From: Takakia lepidozioides
Lineage: Eukaryota > Streptophyta > Takakiopsida > Takakiales > Takakiaceae
Direction: 5' to 3'
Assembly: GCA_030704615.1 (NCBI GenBank)
Contig: CM060734.1
Span: 14,508,001-14,572,000 of the forward strand
Length of the DNA stretch: 64,000 nt
Shown here piece by piece: positions 1-10,889 of this stretch; within the stretch, counting starts at the first letter, position 1, and each line of letters opens with the position of its first letter. A program made the position numbers and the translations under genes. The notes under the pieces are model-generated. The model made no database searches. It saw only the letters and a list, made by a program, of their open reading frames with translations, and was not told the origin of the DNA.

Positions 1-872
1 CGCACACTGTTTGAGCTGAACATGTAAGTGTTTTTTCCGATTGTAATTCGACCTTTAGGGCACGTTTCTGGGGATGAAAGAATCCCTCACTGGTAGCTCA
101 AACTGCACCAACGCACACTGTTTGAGCTGTACATGTCACTGTGTTTTTGGTGTTAAATTCGGACTTCCAGGGCAGGTTTATGATGATCAAATAACCATTC
201 AGTGGCAGCTCAAACAATGTGCGTTGGCGCACACTATTTGAGCTGAACATGTAAGTGTTTTTTCCGATTGAAATTTGACCTTTAGGGCACGTTTCTGGGG
301 ATGAAAGAATCCCTCACTGGCAGCTCAAACAGTGTGCGTCAATGCACACTGTTTGAGCTGTACATGTCACTGTTTTTTTGGTGTTAAATTCGGACTTCCA
401 GGGCAGGTTTTTGAAGATGAAATAACCATTCAGTGGCAGCTCAAAGAGTGTGCATTGGCGCACACTGTTTGAGCTGAACATGTAATTGTTTTTTCCGAGT
501 TAAATTCGGACTTCCAGGGCAGGTTTCTGAGGATGGAAGAATCCCTCACTGGCAACTCAAACAGTGTGCGTCAACGCACACTGTTTGAGCTGGACATGTC
601 ACACTGTTCGAACTCACCTTTTCACTTTTTTCATCCGAAATCGGCCGCATATCTTGGAGTTTACAATGAACACTTACCTGGCACAAGTAGATGTTCAATG
701 ATCATTTACCTGGCAAGTGAAAGAGTGTGCGTCAACGCACACTTTTTGAGCCCACTTTTACATTGTCTTTTTCTGTGGAATTCGGCAACATAGGACATGT
801 CTGTGAGGGTCAATGTACACTTACCTGGCAGCTTAAAATAGTGTGTGTCAACGCACACTCTTTGAGCCCACT
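1..872. repeat. Dimeric tandem array of perfect palindromes
   Basis: About seven palindromes of the form AGCTCAAACAGTGTGCG followed by its reverse complement lie with centres near 113, 226, 340, 456, 571, 733 and 849. The intervening sequence alternates between two types (one with CGACCTTTAGGGCACGTTTC, one with CGGACTTCCAGGGCAGGTTT), so the unit is about 115 bp and the higher-order unit about 230 bp. The array lies directly 5' of the ParB-methyltransferase-like pseudogene at 942. By analogy with the array 5' of the related gene at 21565, it may be the central array of another transposon copy; that is inference. Confidence 0.85.
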
Positions 873-941
873 TTTTCATGCCTCAGCCGACGTTTCATGC
901 CTCTCTAATATCAAGTTGAATGAACAACCCTGCAGGAGGAG

Positions 942-3365
942 ATGCAAAGTGTGGCAGATGAGGTCCCTTCGGGTCAGGAGAAGGAGATAATTGTTGATGT
1001 GGACGATGAGTTCTATGAAAGCAAAGCCGCTGAGATGCCGGGGGGTCAGAAGGTAAACTCTCAGCTTGTGGTGCAAAGTATGCTTGCCCCGGGTAGGAGG
1101 TTGAAGATTCCCCTGTGTAGGTTGGTTTCCATGCCCGTCGTTCGTCCACCCCTCGTCAAGGACATTCTCAAGCTGGAGGCCGAGTTTGTTCATGGGTATT
1201 TGGATGGATCCGCAGTCTTTTACGTTTCTACTAGGGATTCCAAAGGTAATGAGCTCCTCGTGGATGAGTCAATCGTGGACTCCTGGGACCCCATTTGGGG
1301 ACAGCTGAACGAATCCTTCGAACTTCTTCTCTCCAGGAAACCTTCTACCCAGGCATTCTCGGGAAAGATGTTTCACGTTTGGGATGGGAACCACCGCTTG
1401 CTTGCATGGATGGCTGTCATTGGGAGGCTGCACTCACAGGAGGAAGAGTGGCATTACTCTGTTCGATCGATGGTGCTGGATTGTGACGGGAACATGATGG
1501 GTTTTCTGACGGCAATGAATGATGTGAACAGGTTGGTTTCTCATTCTACATGTTCCACTTGTGGTTCCGTTCTTCTTTGATTGAAGACCTTGAATTTCAT
1601 TCTGACTTACAGATATCATTCTGCAGAGGAACGGAGACATCGCATGTCAAAACGAGTTTGGTTCACACACTGTATAAGATACAAAGGATCGGGCAGATGC
1701 CCTTGACCAACTTCAAGACCATCATTTCAGCGGAGATGTACAAGAAGTGCGAAAGCTCCAAGACATCGGAAACGTGGTACTCGTTGACCCGTGAGGCTTT
1801 CATGGAGTACATGTACACGGTGAGATACATCTTCCTTCATCTGGTCTTCCATATTCCACATGATTGTTTCTGTTTGTTTCCCTTGACCTTGTGCTGATGC
1901 AACTCTCTTGCATTCCCTTGCAGCAAGACATTGCAGATGCAGGGGAGCGTGGCAAACTGGAATACTACAGCTCTATCCCTGAGGAGAGAAGGACAGCAAA
2001 GGGGGTTGAGAGTCACATCCAGAAAGAGATGACCGCTACAAGAAGGACTATAATGAGTGCTTTCGTGAAGCAGTTGAGAATTGCCGACCCATCATTCGGA
2101 CCGCAGTTTCTCCTGGAGATAAAAAAACCATTATAACAAGCCAGGCAAGCCAGAAATGGCCCAGGAGAAGTTGCACAGGTTGTCTACCGCCGTAGTGTCT
2201 CCAGAACAAAAGGTGAAGTGGCTGCAGATATGGAACTCCGATCCCACAGTTAGGGATACCCACATGTTCCCAAGGCCGGAGAAAGAGAAGAAGACCCAGC
2301 TTGTCATTCCTGTCAGTGACAATGTGCTGGACACTTGGCTTCACAAGGCCACTTACTGGAGCCAGGTGTGATGTCCTTCCCTGTGTCACTGTCTTTTCTC
2401 TTTTCCTGTCCTTATCTTTCTATTGCCTCTTACATTCGCTGTGATTGCTTTTGGGTTCATTCTTGCATTTGTATTGTTTTGCAGTTGGAAGAAAGGGCCA
2501 GATCGGTTCTGCATACTCAGCTGGCTGACTATGGCATCAGTATGATAGCACCGAAGGTGTCCTTCGAAGCATACATGAGGAAATGGAGAGCCACAGTGTG
2601 GCACTCTTGTCTCTTTAGAGAGTTCAGCAAGGAGGTGGCATCAGTCGAACAAATGAGCTGGACCAGCAAGAAAAAGGAGAGGAAGCCTGGAAACGATGCC
2701 TTTACAGGTGCACACTCTTGCACTACTTATTTGTGCTGTGGTTGCAATGTGTTGTGTGGCATACTGTTGAAGGGGGTCTTCCTGGTGTGATGGAAAAGTT
2801 GCCACACAATATTTCCATTGTAAAATGAGGCTGTCTCTGTTGCTGCAGGTACATAAAGTTTGTTCTCCTGGAAGAGAATTGCCTGGACAAACATCCAGAT
2901 TTTGTGGACCTGTGGCTTGTCCCTGCTGGCAACCAGACCATGTTTACTACTGGGATCTTGCATGACTGGGGCCCAGACCATCTTTCTTCTTGTGGTTGGT
3001 ATTTGGATTGCCCTCCTTCTGAGACCCCAGCTCCAGAGGTGTCTTTGAGGAGAGAGAATGACCATATTGCAGCCACTGCCGCAGCAGCCGACCTCGACAT
3101 TCATGAACAAAATTTGAGGACTCTTGCAGAGAAGGAGCCTCCCGCTCACGATACCCCAGGTAGAGGAAGAAAGGCAAAGGGAAAAGATGTTGCTGGTGTT
3201 GTGGGGAAGGGAAGGGGTAGAGGGAAGGTGGCACAAGGGCAGGGAAGTGTTGCAGATATTGGCCCTGTGGAGCATGTCCAGCAGACTCCACCGCATGGTA
3301 GGGGATCCGGGAGAAAAAACAAGGGGGTGGTTGATCCCAAGGACCCGTACCATGCAGTGGAACAG
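942..3365 (+). pseudogene. ParB/Srx-like gene, truncated before its methyltransferase domain
   Basis: Paralogue of the gene at 21565-15029. Apparent exons: 942-1532, about 1612-1819, 1924-2366, 2485-2708 and 2850-3365. The first exon carries the ParB/sulfiredoxin-like block (IPLCRLVS, FYVS, then SGKMFHVWDGNHRLLAWM). Later exons match the partner exon by exon (KWLQIWNS, then YIKFVLLEE right after the acceptor near 2850). Two frameshifts are visible by comparison: near 1673, and at the run of seven A near 2120-2127, where a lysine-histidine-tyrosine stretch is lost. The intron between partner exons 4 and 5 is absent here. Homology stops near 3365, where the Gypsy reverse transcriptase fragment begins on the other strand, so the whole methyltransferase half is gone. 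The N-terminal half of partner exon 2 is also missing. The annotation as a broken copy is firm; the ParB-like assignment is by motif only. Confidence 0.75.
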
Positions 3366-3790
3366 CCATAGACATCCTTCTTGGTTGGCATCACTATGGC
3401 TGAAGCATATTCTCCACCAGAGAGCTCCACCAAACCAGCCTCCCAAAAATCTTAAGTCCTCATCTGAATCAAAGACCTCTCCATGTCACTGTATCTATAG
3501 GGTCTCCGAAAGATTGGCGTGTCAGTGGCCAACTCAATACGGATCTCTTGACCCTTCAGTGCTCCCAAGTCCTTCAATCTGAAGGCAAAGCAATTCCTGT
3601 AAGCCCTTAGGAACCGCCGTATACGTCGTCTCTCTCCTCTAGTGACAATGGGTCCAATGTCAGGCTCCCAATTGTCCTCCGTAACTGCAACCTTAAGTCC
3701 AGTGGGCTTAGAGATAGAGGACGCGTCCAGTGGTTGCTATGTTGCAACCTCTTGAGCAATACTCCCTACCTACTAAGTCAATGATAAGGC
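3365..3790 (-). pseudogene. Gypsy reverse transcriptase, N-terminal fragment
   Basis: Reading down the minus strand from about 3770 gives a typical Ty3/Gypsy lead into reverse transcriptase: CFAFRLKDLGALKGQE, then IFRRPYRYSDMERSLIQ, then GLVELSGGEYASAIVMPTKK, ending with DVYG. It is in the same frame as the gag-protease-methyltransferase ORF upstream. In-frame stops lie near 3767-3772, 3738 and 3452. The reverse transcriptase stops abruptly near 3365, where it abuts the 3' end of the ParB-like pseudogene, so palm and fingers motifs (including YxDD), RNase H and integrase are missing. Family assignment is confident; whether truncation happened on insertion or later is unknown. Confidence 0.8.
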
Positions 3791-3964
3791 CTCATCCTGC
3801 CCCATCATCTCATCCTCGAGGACTTCCTCAACCCGAGAAAAATCCCCAACCTCATCCATCACCGCCACCTTGGCTGCCAACTCCCTCTGAACCTCGAGCA
3901 CCTCCCACGTGTGCCATGGATGCCTGCACCCCGTGGTCCTGACATGCTCGCCCCCACTCACTGC

Positions 3965-5131
3965 CTATACCGTCTCGGTAGGCAGAGAAACCAGCGAGGG
4001 AAGTGTACTCCATACTCTGCGTTGCTCAGCCATAGCCAAGCTAATAATCCAGGTCAAGCAATTGAGATCCATTGCTTGCCCCAACACCTGACGACGTGAT
4101 GCCTCAGAAAGAGACGGCACCGCCGTGGTACCAGTGTAAAAACCCATTGCCCACTCACGCTCGTCAGCATTAGGCTCCACTAACTGCTGCAACTGAGCAT
4201 CCCACAGGAGGCCAGGTCCACTATCCCAGAAAGCATGCGATCATGGGAAGCTGAGCAGTGTAGGTAATGCTGCTCGTGGTTGACCGACCTTGTTGACCAC
4301 TGCCAAAGGTGAACGGTCATCGTGTCTCACACGCTGAGACTGCCTCCTTGTGTCCAAAATGTTATCCACTGTGAGGTGTGCTGGTCGCTGCACCCCATCA
4401 AATGCACGCTTGAGCAGTGCGGGTGGCATCAAGTTAGTCCACCATAGCCGGGGACGATGAGCCCGTGACCCCACTGCAGCTGCATCTAGCAACACTGCTG
4501 ACCCAAGCCACGACCGGACTTGATGCACACTGGCCATCACCCTGGCCCGAGAATCGCCCATCAGTGGCACATTCTCCAAGATATATGCTGGAGATATAGC
4601 TTGATGAAGCTGTAAGTGGCGCAAAACCCGTACCATCTCCCAAAACAGACCCGACCTCGAGTCTCGTAATCCATTGTCATGCCTGGCTGATGAATGCCCT
4701 TGGTAGGGCCAACCTGCCACTACCAGATCAATGGAGCCAACCCGCTCCAAATCCTGCGCCCCCAGCAACAAAATGTCTGCTGGCAAGGCCTGCTGATATC
4801 CACGAACTGCAGACACCGGCAACAACTCAGGGTACTGCTGCACCAACTGAGCAACATGGCAAAATGAAACGCGTCGTGCAGTCTCATCCCTCTCCACATA
4901 CATGTAACACCAAACTTGTACACATGCTTGTAACACAGCAGCCAATCCGGTGTTGATCCCGCCAAACAAGTCCAGAAGACAAATTCCTTCATCCGGATAC
5001 TGCCACACGATTGGTGTGGTGTCCAATGGTGACAACTGAGGTGGTCCTGGTGCAATCCCCGCACTGTCCTCCTCTCTTGACGGTACAAAAGCCTCTACCC
5101 AGGCTTGTTGCACCCGTCGATCAGCAACCCG
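3965..5131 (-). pseudogene. Retrotransposon-borne C5 cytosine DNA methyltransferase
   Basis: The product resembles cytosine-5 DNA methyltransferases, which transfer a methyl group from S-adenosylmethionine to DNA cytosine. Motif I is LLDLFGGINTGLAAV (about 4960), motif IV GWPYQGHS (4703-4720), motif VI ENV (about 4565), motif VIII SRAHRPRLWW (about 4450). After an in-frame TGA at 4238-4240 come the last motifs, REWAMGFYTGTT and RRQVLGQAMDLN. The catalytic cysteine of motif IV (normally PCQ) is tyrosine, codon TAC at 4705-4703, so this copy should be inactive. It is in frame with gag-protease upstream, separated by one TAG (5132-5134), and with the reverse transcriptase downstream. Retroelement-borne methyltransferases are known in charophytes and dinoflagellates. 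The domain call is strong. Confidence 0.88.
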
Positions 5132-7891
5132 CTACAAATCCTTGCTCGAGCCCCATATTGGAGTCTGAGCAACCATGGCAGGCAACTCCGCCATACCATA
5201 CATGTCAACCTGCTCTCCTCGAGGTGTGTCATCCTCTGAATCAGCGTTGCCCTCAAGCAACTCTCTAGGCCAAGTCACTGCAGCTGTGAATGCTGCTAGT
5301 GTCGGCATCTTTCCCCGCTGGGCAACCGCAACTCCTCCTATGAACATCATAGGGAGCTGCACATGCCCGCCCTCCCCTGACTGCCATCCAAGCCTATAGG
5401 AAGCTGACTCCTCCCAAAAATCCAGGGTGAAGCCCATGGGGTACAATACTGCCCCACCAACCAGGACATCGTATGAGACCGCGTCTGTCACAATGGCCTT
5501 GGCTTGCATCTCTGAGCCATTTGTAGGGTGATCCGGCCGTAGTCTGATAGCCAACTCACGCCGTGTCATGCCCCGAGCCTGCTCCAATCCTCCCAGAGAC
5601 GTCTGTATCTGGAAAGGACAAGGCTCCATATCCGCCTCCGTGAAGCCCAAGCCTGCAATAGCAGCTCTGCCGAGCATCAATGGCTGAGCTCCTGAGTCCA
5701 ACAAGACCCGCAGTGGCCGGTACCTCTTGCCTACCGGTCCACTCAAACAGAAAATGCCATCATGGTTGTCTAACATGACAACTCCAGGTGTCACCATGGC
5801 GCGCTCAATGGCTGGCCTAGCTGGCAGCTCCATCAACCAAACAGCTGCAGCTTGCCATGGCGCCGTCGTGGCAGTCTTGACCCTCAAATCCGAGGATCCC
5901 TCCGACACTACATCTCTCACTATCTCCGCAGAAGATGAAGTAACCTCCCCACTCTCACAGAGTGTAGCTGCCAGCTTGAACACCTCAGCTGGTCTTACCC
6001 CCGACGTCGCAATCATGGTAGCTGAGAACAATGGAGCCTGGCACACAGATGTGGCCGCTCCCAGCAGCACACTAGCTGCCGTAGCCTTGGCAACACTAGG
6101 TAATGGTGCTCGTGTAGCTCTTCCCAATGGCATAGTAACCTCCGCCTCGGTAACAGTCGGGCGAGAACTAGGTGCCATGGATGGCGTCGACACTGTCTCC
6201 ACCAATGTGAATGACTGAGGAAGCCTAGCCTGACGGCTTGCCTCCCCACGCTGTGGATCCAACTCCACCTCTGCACCTCGTGGCTCAGGAACTCGTGCTG
6301 CTCCTCGAGTCACGGCTACAGCAAAATCCACCTGCACTAGTGGTAGTGCTGCTCCGCACATGAATCCCATGCCTCCCATATCTCCTCCCTCAGGAGCAGG
6401 AGGTGGACCATCCGGCCTTGGAGCCGGTACCACCTGAGCTGTAGCCATGGCAGCAAGCCTCTGCTCTAGCTGATGAAGCTGGTTGGCCATGCCTTGGTCA
6501 ACACCCTGACCTCCACGTCCTTGGCCATGTTGAGCTTGCCCTTGGCCTACACCTCGTGCCTGGCCACCTCGTCCTCTCTGGGCTGCCCCACCTCGCCCCC
6601 GGCCACCATTGTTCCCTTGGAACTTGCCTGGGCGCAACTCAGGATGCAAACCATAACACTGGGCCTCTCCATGCCCGTGCTTGCCACAATGCCCACACTG
6701 CAACTGTGCAGGCTGTGCATGTGCCGGCCCTTTGCCTCCCTCTGGGCAATCCTTCTTGACATGGGGTCCTCCACATGTCCAACACACCACCTCCGCCCGT
6801 TGTTGGCCTACAAATGAAGGGAGAGACCCCTGCATCTGAGGTCCTCTCTGTCCTTCCCTGAGCTTCACCTGAGCCCCCTTGTTGCCTTGAGCACGTTGAG
6901 GTAGTGGTTGGCTAGGAGCACCACTATCCCGTAGTATCTCCTTAGCAAATCCTACCATAACCACTCGTTCCTCCACCATGTTGAGCTTTATCTGCTCTGC
7001 CAGCAAAAACACATTTGCTAAGGTGGGTTGGGCTGCTTGTAGGAGAGTTGCATCCCGCACCATTCTCCTCAGCTCCTTGTCCAATATCCCATACCAGAAT
7101 TGGACTGCCTGAGCTTCCGTAACCCCTTGGGTTACATTTATCAAGCGCCTCATGCGAGTGAAAGCCTCTCTCAAGCTCTCAGTAGGCTTCCGTTGGAACT
7201 CTTGCAAGCTCCGCAACTTCTCTGTCCTCACCCCTTGGTAGTTCCCTCTCAACTCTTCGAAGAACTCCACAATAGGGTTGAAAGCAGGCACGGGTATTGG
7301 TGCTGGTGCGGTAGTGGCTTGGGTGGATGTCGTAGCTACGGTACCACCAGTCCCACTAGTCCCACTGCTGCTTGCTGAAGCTGCCGGTGCAGCGGCAGGT
7401 GTAGCCACTGCCCTCGTGGCTCTAGTGCCCCTAGTGATAGAGACATAGTCGGGTGACCAGTACATCCTCCATTCCTCAATCTCAACCTCATGCCCCCGCC
7501 TGAACTCATGGTAATCATCCATAGGTGGCCCCTCAAGGTGCTGAAACAGCCCCTTCCATGCCATGAAAGGCGTAAATAGTTGTGGATTGCGCATTTGCTG
7601 CAAATCACACCAACTATCAAACTCTTGGATAAAATCATCCAACTCGATGGTGCCCACCACCCCAGAGTACCTTCATGGCCTGGTTAGCTCCATATCTCCT
7701 CCATTGTGTCCCACAACAATGGCAAGGAAACAACTTGCCACCGCCGGTGTGAGTCCTCCTGATTTACACTCCGAATCAGAACCTTCCGTAGAAGACACAG
7801 GAGGTGTAGGAGGCCTAAACCGCACACCTCGTCTTGTGTACCCACTAGTATCGCTAGTGCTTGAACCGGCACTGTCCCCAACAACTAGTGG
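5132..7891 (-). pseudogene. Gypsy gag-protease polyprotein of the methyltransferase-bearing element
   Basis: The minus-strand reading frame runs from the assembly gap at 7891 to a TAG at 5132-5134, interrupted once by TGA at 7673-7675. It encodes a retrotransposon gag domain (LREAFTRMRRLINVTQGV near 7180-7120), two CCHC zinc knuckles (CWTCGGPHVKKDC and CGHCGKHGHGEAQC, about 6790-6655), a Gly/Arg/Gln-rich linker, and an aspartic protease with the DSG active site in RVLLDSGAQP (about 5700). No ATG is seen at the start; the real start probably lies in the gap, because the frame upstream of 7673 still reads as a typical Ser/Thr-rich gag N terminus. Gag packages the RNA and protease matures the polyprotein. 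No LTR is visible. The element is broken at both ends. Confidence 0.85.
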
Positions 7892-8391
7892 NNNNNNNNN
7901 NNNNNNNNNNNNNNNNNNNNNNNNNNNNNNNNNNNNNNNNNNNNNNNNNNNNNNNNNNNNNNNNNNNNNNNNNNNNNNNNNNNNNNNNNNNNNNNNNNNN
8001 NNNNNNNNNNNNNNNNNNNNNNNNNNNNNNNNNNNNNNNNNNNNNNNNNNNNNNNNNNNNNNNNNNNNNNNNNNNNNNNNNNNNNNNNNNNNNNNNNNNN
8101 NNNNNNNNNNNNNNNNNNNNNNNNNNNNNNNNNNNNNNNNNNNNNNNNNNNNNNNNNNNNNNNNNNNNNNNNNNNNNNNNNNNNNNNNNNNNNNNNNNNN
8201 NNNNNNNNNNNNNNNNNNNNNNNNNNNNNNNNNNNNNNNNNNNNNNNNNNNNNNNNNNNNNNNNNNNNNNNNNNNNNNNNNNNNNNNNNNNNNNNNNNNN
8301 NNNNNNNNNNNNNNNNNNNNNNNNNNNNNNNNNNNNNNNNNNNNNNNNNNNNNNNNNNNNNNNNNNNNNNNNNNNNNNNNNNNNNNNNNNN
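7892..8391. other. Assembly gap (500 N)
   Basis: An unbroken run of 500 N separates the Gypsy gag region from the palindromic repeats at 8392. The round length suggests a placeholder gap of unknown true size. ORFs read through it are meaningless. Confidence 0.99.
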
Positions 8392-8660
8392 CGGACGGAA
8401 ATTGCGGTGCCGCATTTCTGTTCCCGTTGTTCATAATTCTCAAGTCAGAACGGAAATGTCGGTACCGCATTTCCGTTCCATCCACCTTCACATACCGTTC
8501 TTTCTGGATGAAATGCGTTACCGCATTTCTGTTCTGGAGAGTATAAAGGTTTTCCCCCCGACGGAAACTTGGTGCCGCATTTCCGTCGCTTTGGTGCATG
8601 ACCAAGATGGCAATACAGAAAATGCGGCGCCGTATTTCACGTCCACCACAATCGAAAGAA
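8392..8660. repeat. Short array of GGAAAT..GGYRCC..ATTTCC palindromes
   Basis: About five imperfect palindromes with the core CGGAAATGCGGTGCCGCATTTCCG occur, at roughly 8393-8425, 8447-8480, 8510-8535, 8560-8590 and 8610-8640. They share the GGAAAT...ATTTCC frame of the large arrays at 21770-24700 and stand upstream of a broken transposase copy, the same relative position as in the intact transposon. Confidence 0.75.
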
Positions 8661-9070
8661 ATCACTCGTAACTGGAAATGCTGGAACCTGAATGGGTTGC
8701 ATTGTTCCGAAACAACACAATTGCGGCCAGTCTTGATGAGCACAACTTGGTTGTCTGACCGTTTTTAACTAACAGTACTGGCACTTGTCAGTGCGAACGT
8801 TCCTGTCTGCACCGAGAATACTGTGGATCCACCTCAGAGAAACTGTCAGGGAGAGTTCTTTCGTCGCCGAATCGGCCATCATTGTCATAACTTACTAGCT
8901 ATGGAATCAAACCTCCTAACTTCATGCATGTAGCTTGAAACAATACTTTCCACTTCAATGTGCGACTTCCAATCGTCGATGGACTCCGCAAATTCACTTA
9001 GATGGTGCCTGTGAGCCCTGGTCTGTTGCTATACTGAACCTCGCAACTTGCACAACTCCGTGCGTGTTCG

Positions 9071-10889
9071 ATGGCTCCGAATTCCTACGCTATAGTTTGC
9101 TGTCCTCCGCAACTTGGGAGAGCCTGGATCCCAAACGATGGAGGACTTTGCAGAGTGACTGAAACTACCTTTGTTCCAAATCAAGCTCAAACCGGGCACA
9201 GTTTATTTGAAGAAGAAAGGAAGGATTGTCCTGGACAGGTTGACGAGACCATTGTCGTGCTAGGTAACGACGGAGGTTGGCGGAATCGAATGGCACGTTC
9301 CCCCGTCAGACACCATCCTGTACCGAGCTGTGGGAATGCCCCATTCCCTTTCCGAATCAGTCGCTGGCCCCCCCACACATCCACAACGGAGTCCGGAAAC
9401 CGAGAGGCGGCCACTGCCAACAAGAGGGTATGCAACGATAATCATTCCCGACCTGGACCGTCAAGACCCTCCATAGCTTCTCGTGTGGACGTATTCGACA
9501 TTTCCGACGAGGAAGATGATTGCATTGAGGTACCCATGTCCTCCACACGGTCGTTCCAAATCCGGCATGGACGTCTCTGTCGGTGCTACGAATGTGCCTC
9601 GAGCATAACTCCAACCCGTCCATTGTGCAGCTCCTACGACAACATCACCTCGATGGTTCTCGCTCCGAGCTGGCTGCTCTCGACTATGCCAAATTCCCAG
9701 TCAGAAAGGTAACTTTTCTGCCTCCCGAAGTCGATGGCAATGTCATCTTCGAGTTTCCACCTGTTTCTTCGTCAAAGAAAGCCTCCGGGATGTTAACAGA
9801 CATGGATCGAAAGCATGACGGACACCCATGGTGTGGTGACGAAGACCAGTAGCACAAAAATTGCTGATGGTGTTCGTGTACGATATGTCCTCGTGTGCGG
9901 GGAGCTGAGGTGCCTCAATCCCACCTGCTTCCACTTTCTCTCCAAAGGAGGGCGGAGAAACGAGACGGATTGGACTGGCACAACGCATCATCCATTCATT
10001 GTCTCCAGCCAAGCTCCTGCGGGTTCTTTCAAGTGTGCACATTGCAAAGAACCACCGACGTGCATGTCCATGTGCAGAGCAAGCAATATTACGTAATCCA
10101 TTTGCTCCCGGACTTGACTAGAGCTTGCATACACGTTGGGTCCACTGCCACCCCTTGGCGAGAGGCAACATGCGTGAGGCTGTCCAGGAAGCACACGACA
10201 TCATAAAAGAGGAGGTGAAATTGAGCCCGGAGCCAGACCAAAGCAGATTCAGCTGAAGGCAGCCCACAGATTGCTCTTGGCAAAATCATGTCTGAAGATG
10301 GTTCCAACCGAGAGCCCTTGACCGAAGACGAGATGCGTGACCTCTTGGAGTCGTCTCGCCACGTTTGTAGTCCGAATGTGCGGAATCACATCGTATCTGC
10401 AAGCAGGAGTTTGGCAGGGGGGGTCGGACATGTACTCAATCTGAGAGTGAAAAATGACTGGATATGACTACATCCAAGGTAGCAGGTTTCCAGGGCAAGG
10501 CAGCGAATCCGATCGTTGTTACATTTTCAAAATGTCGACGTGTGGGCCTGGGAGTGGAGTCGACTTGGTCACTCGCATGACAACTGGAAACTTGTCGAAT
10601 GCTTGGGTGATGTTTGATCACATCAAGCGAATTACAAACCATCAGTGGGTGACTATGGGTGCGCAGTTTATGACTATCACTCCAAGAGGCCTCATGACGA
10701 TTGCAATCTGCGAGATGAAAGGGGAGGACACACAGTCCGAAATGCATCTGTGGGAGGGCATAAACCAGCAGATGGCAAGGGCGGGATTGCCAGAGCCCAA
10801 TTTCAGGGGATTCATGGCAGACAACGCTCAGGCCAACTGGGCAGCGGTGCGGCGTGTGTACGGGTCAGCATCTCCGCTGGTGAGGTAAG
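9071..10889 (+). pseudogene. Broken copy of the GCM-finger/SWIM transposase, exon 1 part
   Basis: Same family as the intact gene at 24982-28574. The copy starts at ATG 9071 (MAPNSYAIVCCPP, matching MAENPSATVYCPP). It is interrupted by several frameshifts (about 9560, 9835, 10150-10450). Recognisable blocks are the zinc-finger region (GELRCLNPTC near 9900, FKCAHCKEPP near 10035, ACIHVGS near 10130) and part of the RNase H-like core (WVMFDHIKRITNHQWVTMG and FMADNAQANWAAVRRVYG, 10600-10870). Homology ends at 10866, just after VYG, about 220 bases before the exon 1 donor of the intact gene, and no exon 2 follows. The block YDTH of the intact core is altered, so the copy is not functional. Confidence 0.85.

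Noticed and set aside
1-872. CRISPR-like regular spacing
   Set aside because: Spacers are themselves repeated in an A/B pattern, the repeats are full palindromes, and the sequence is eukaryotic.
5727-6218. Plus-strand ORF of 163 codons
   Set aside because: Mirror of the gag-protease frame on the other strand, with no domain of its own.
7563-8743. ORFs of 176-356 codons across the N run
   Set aside because: Their middle is undefined sequence; only the gag frame up to 7891 is supported.
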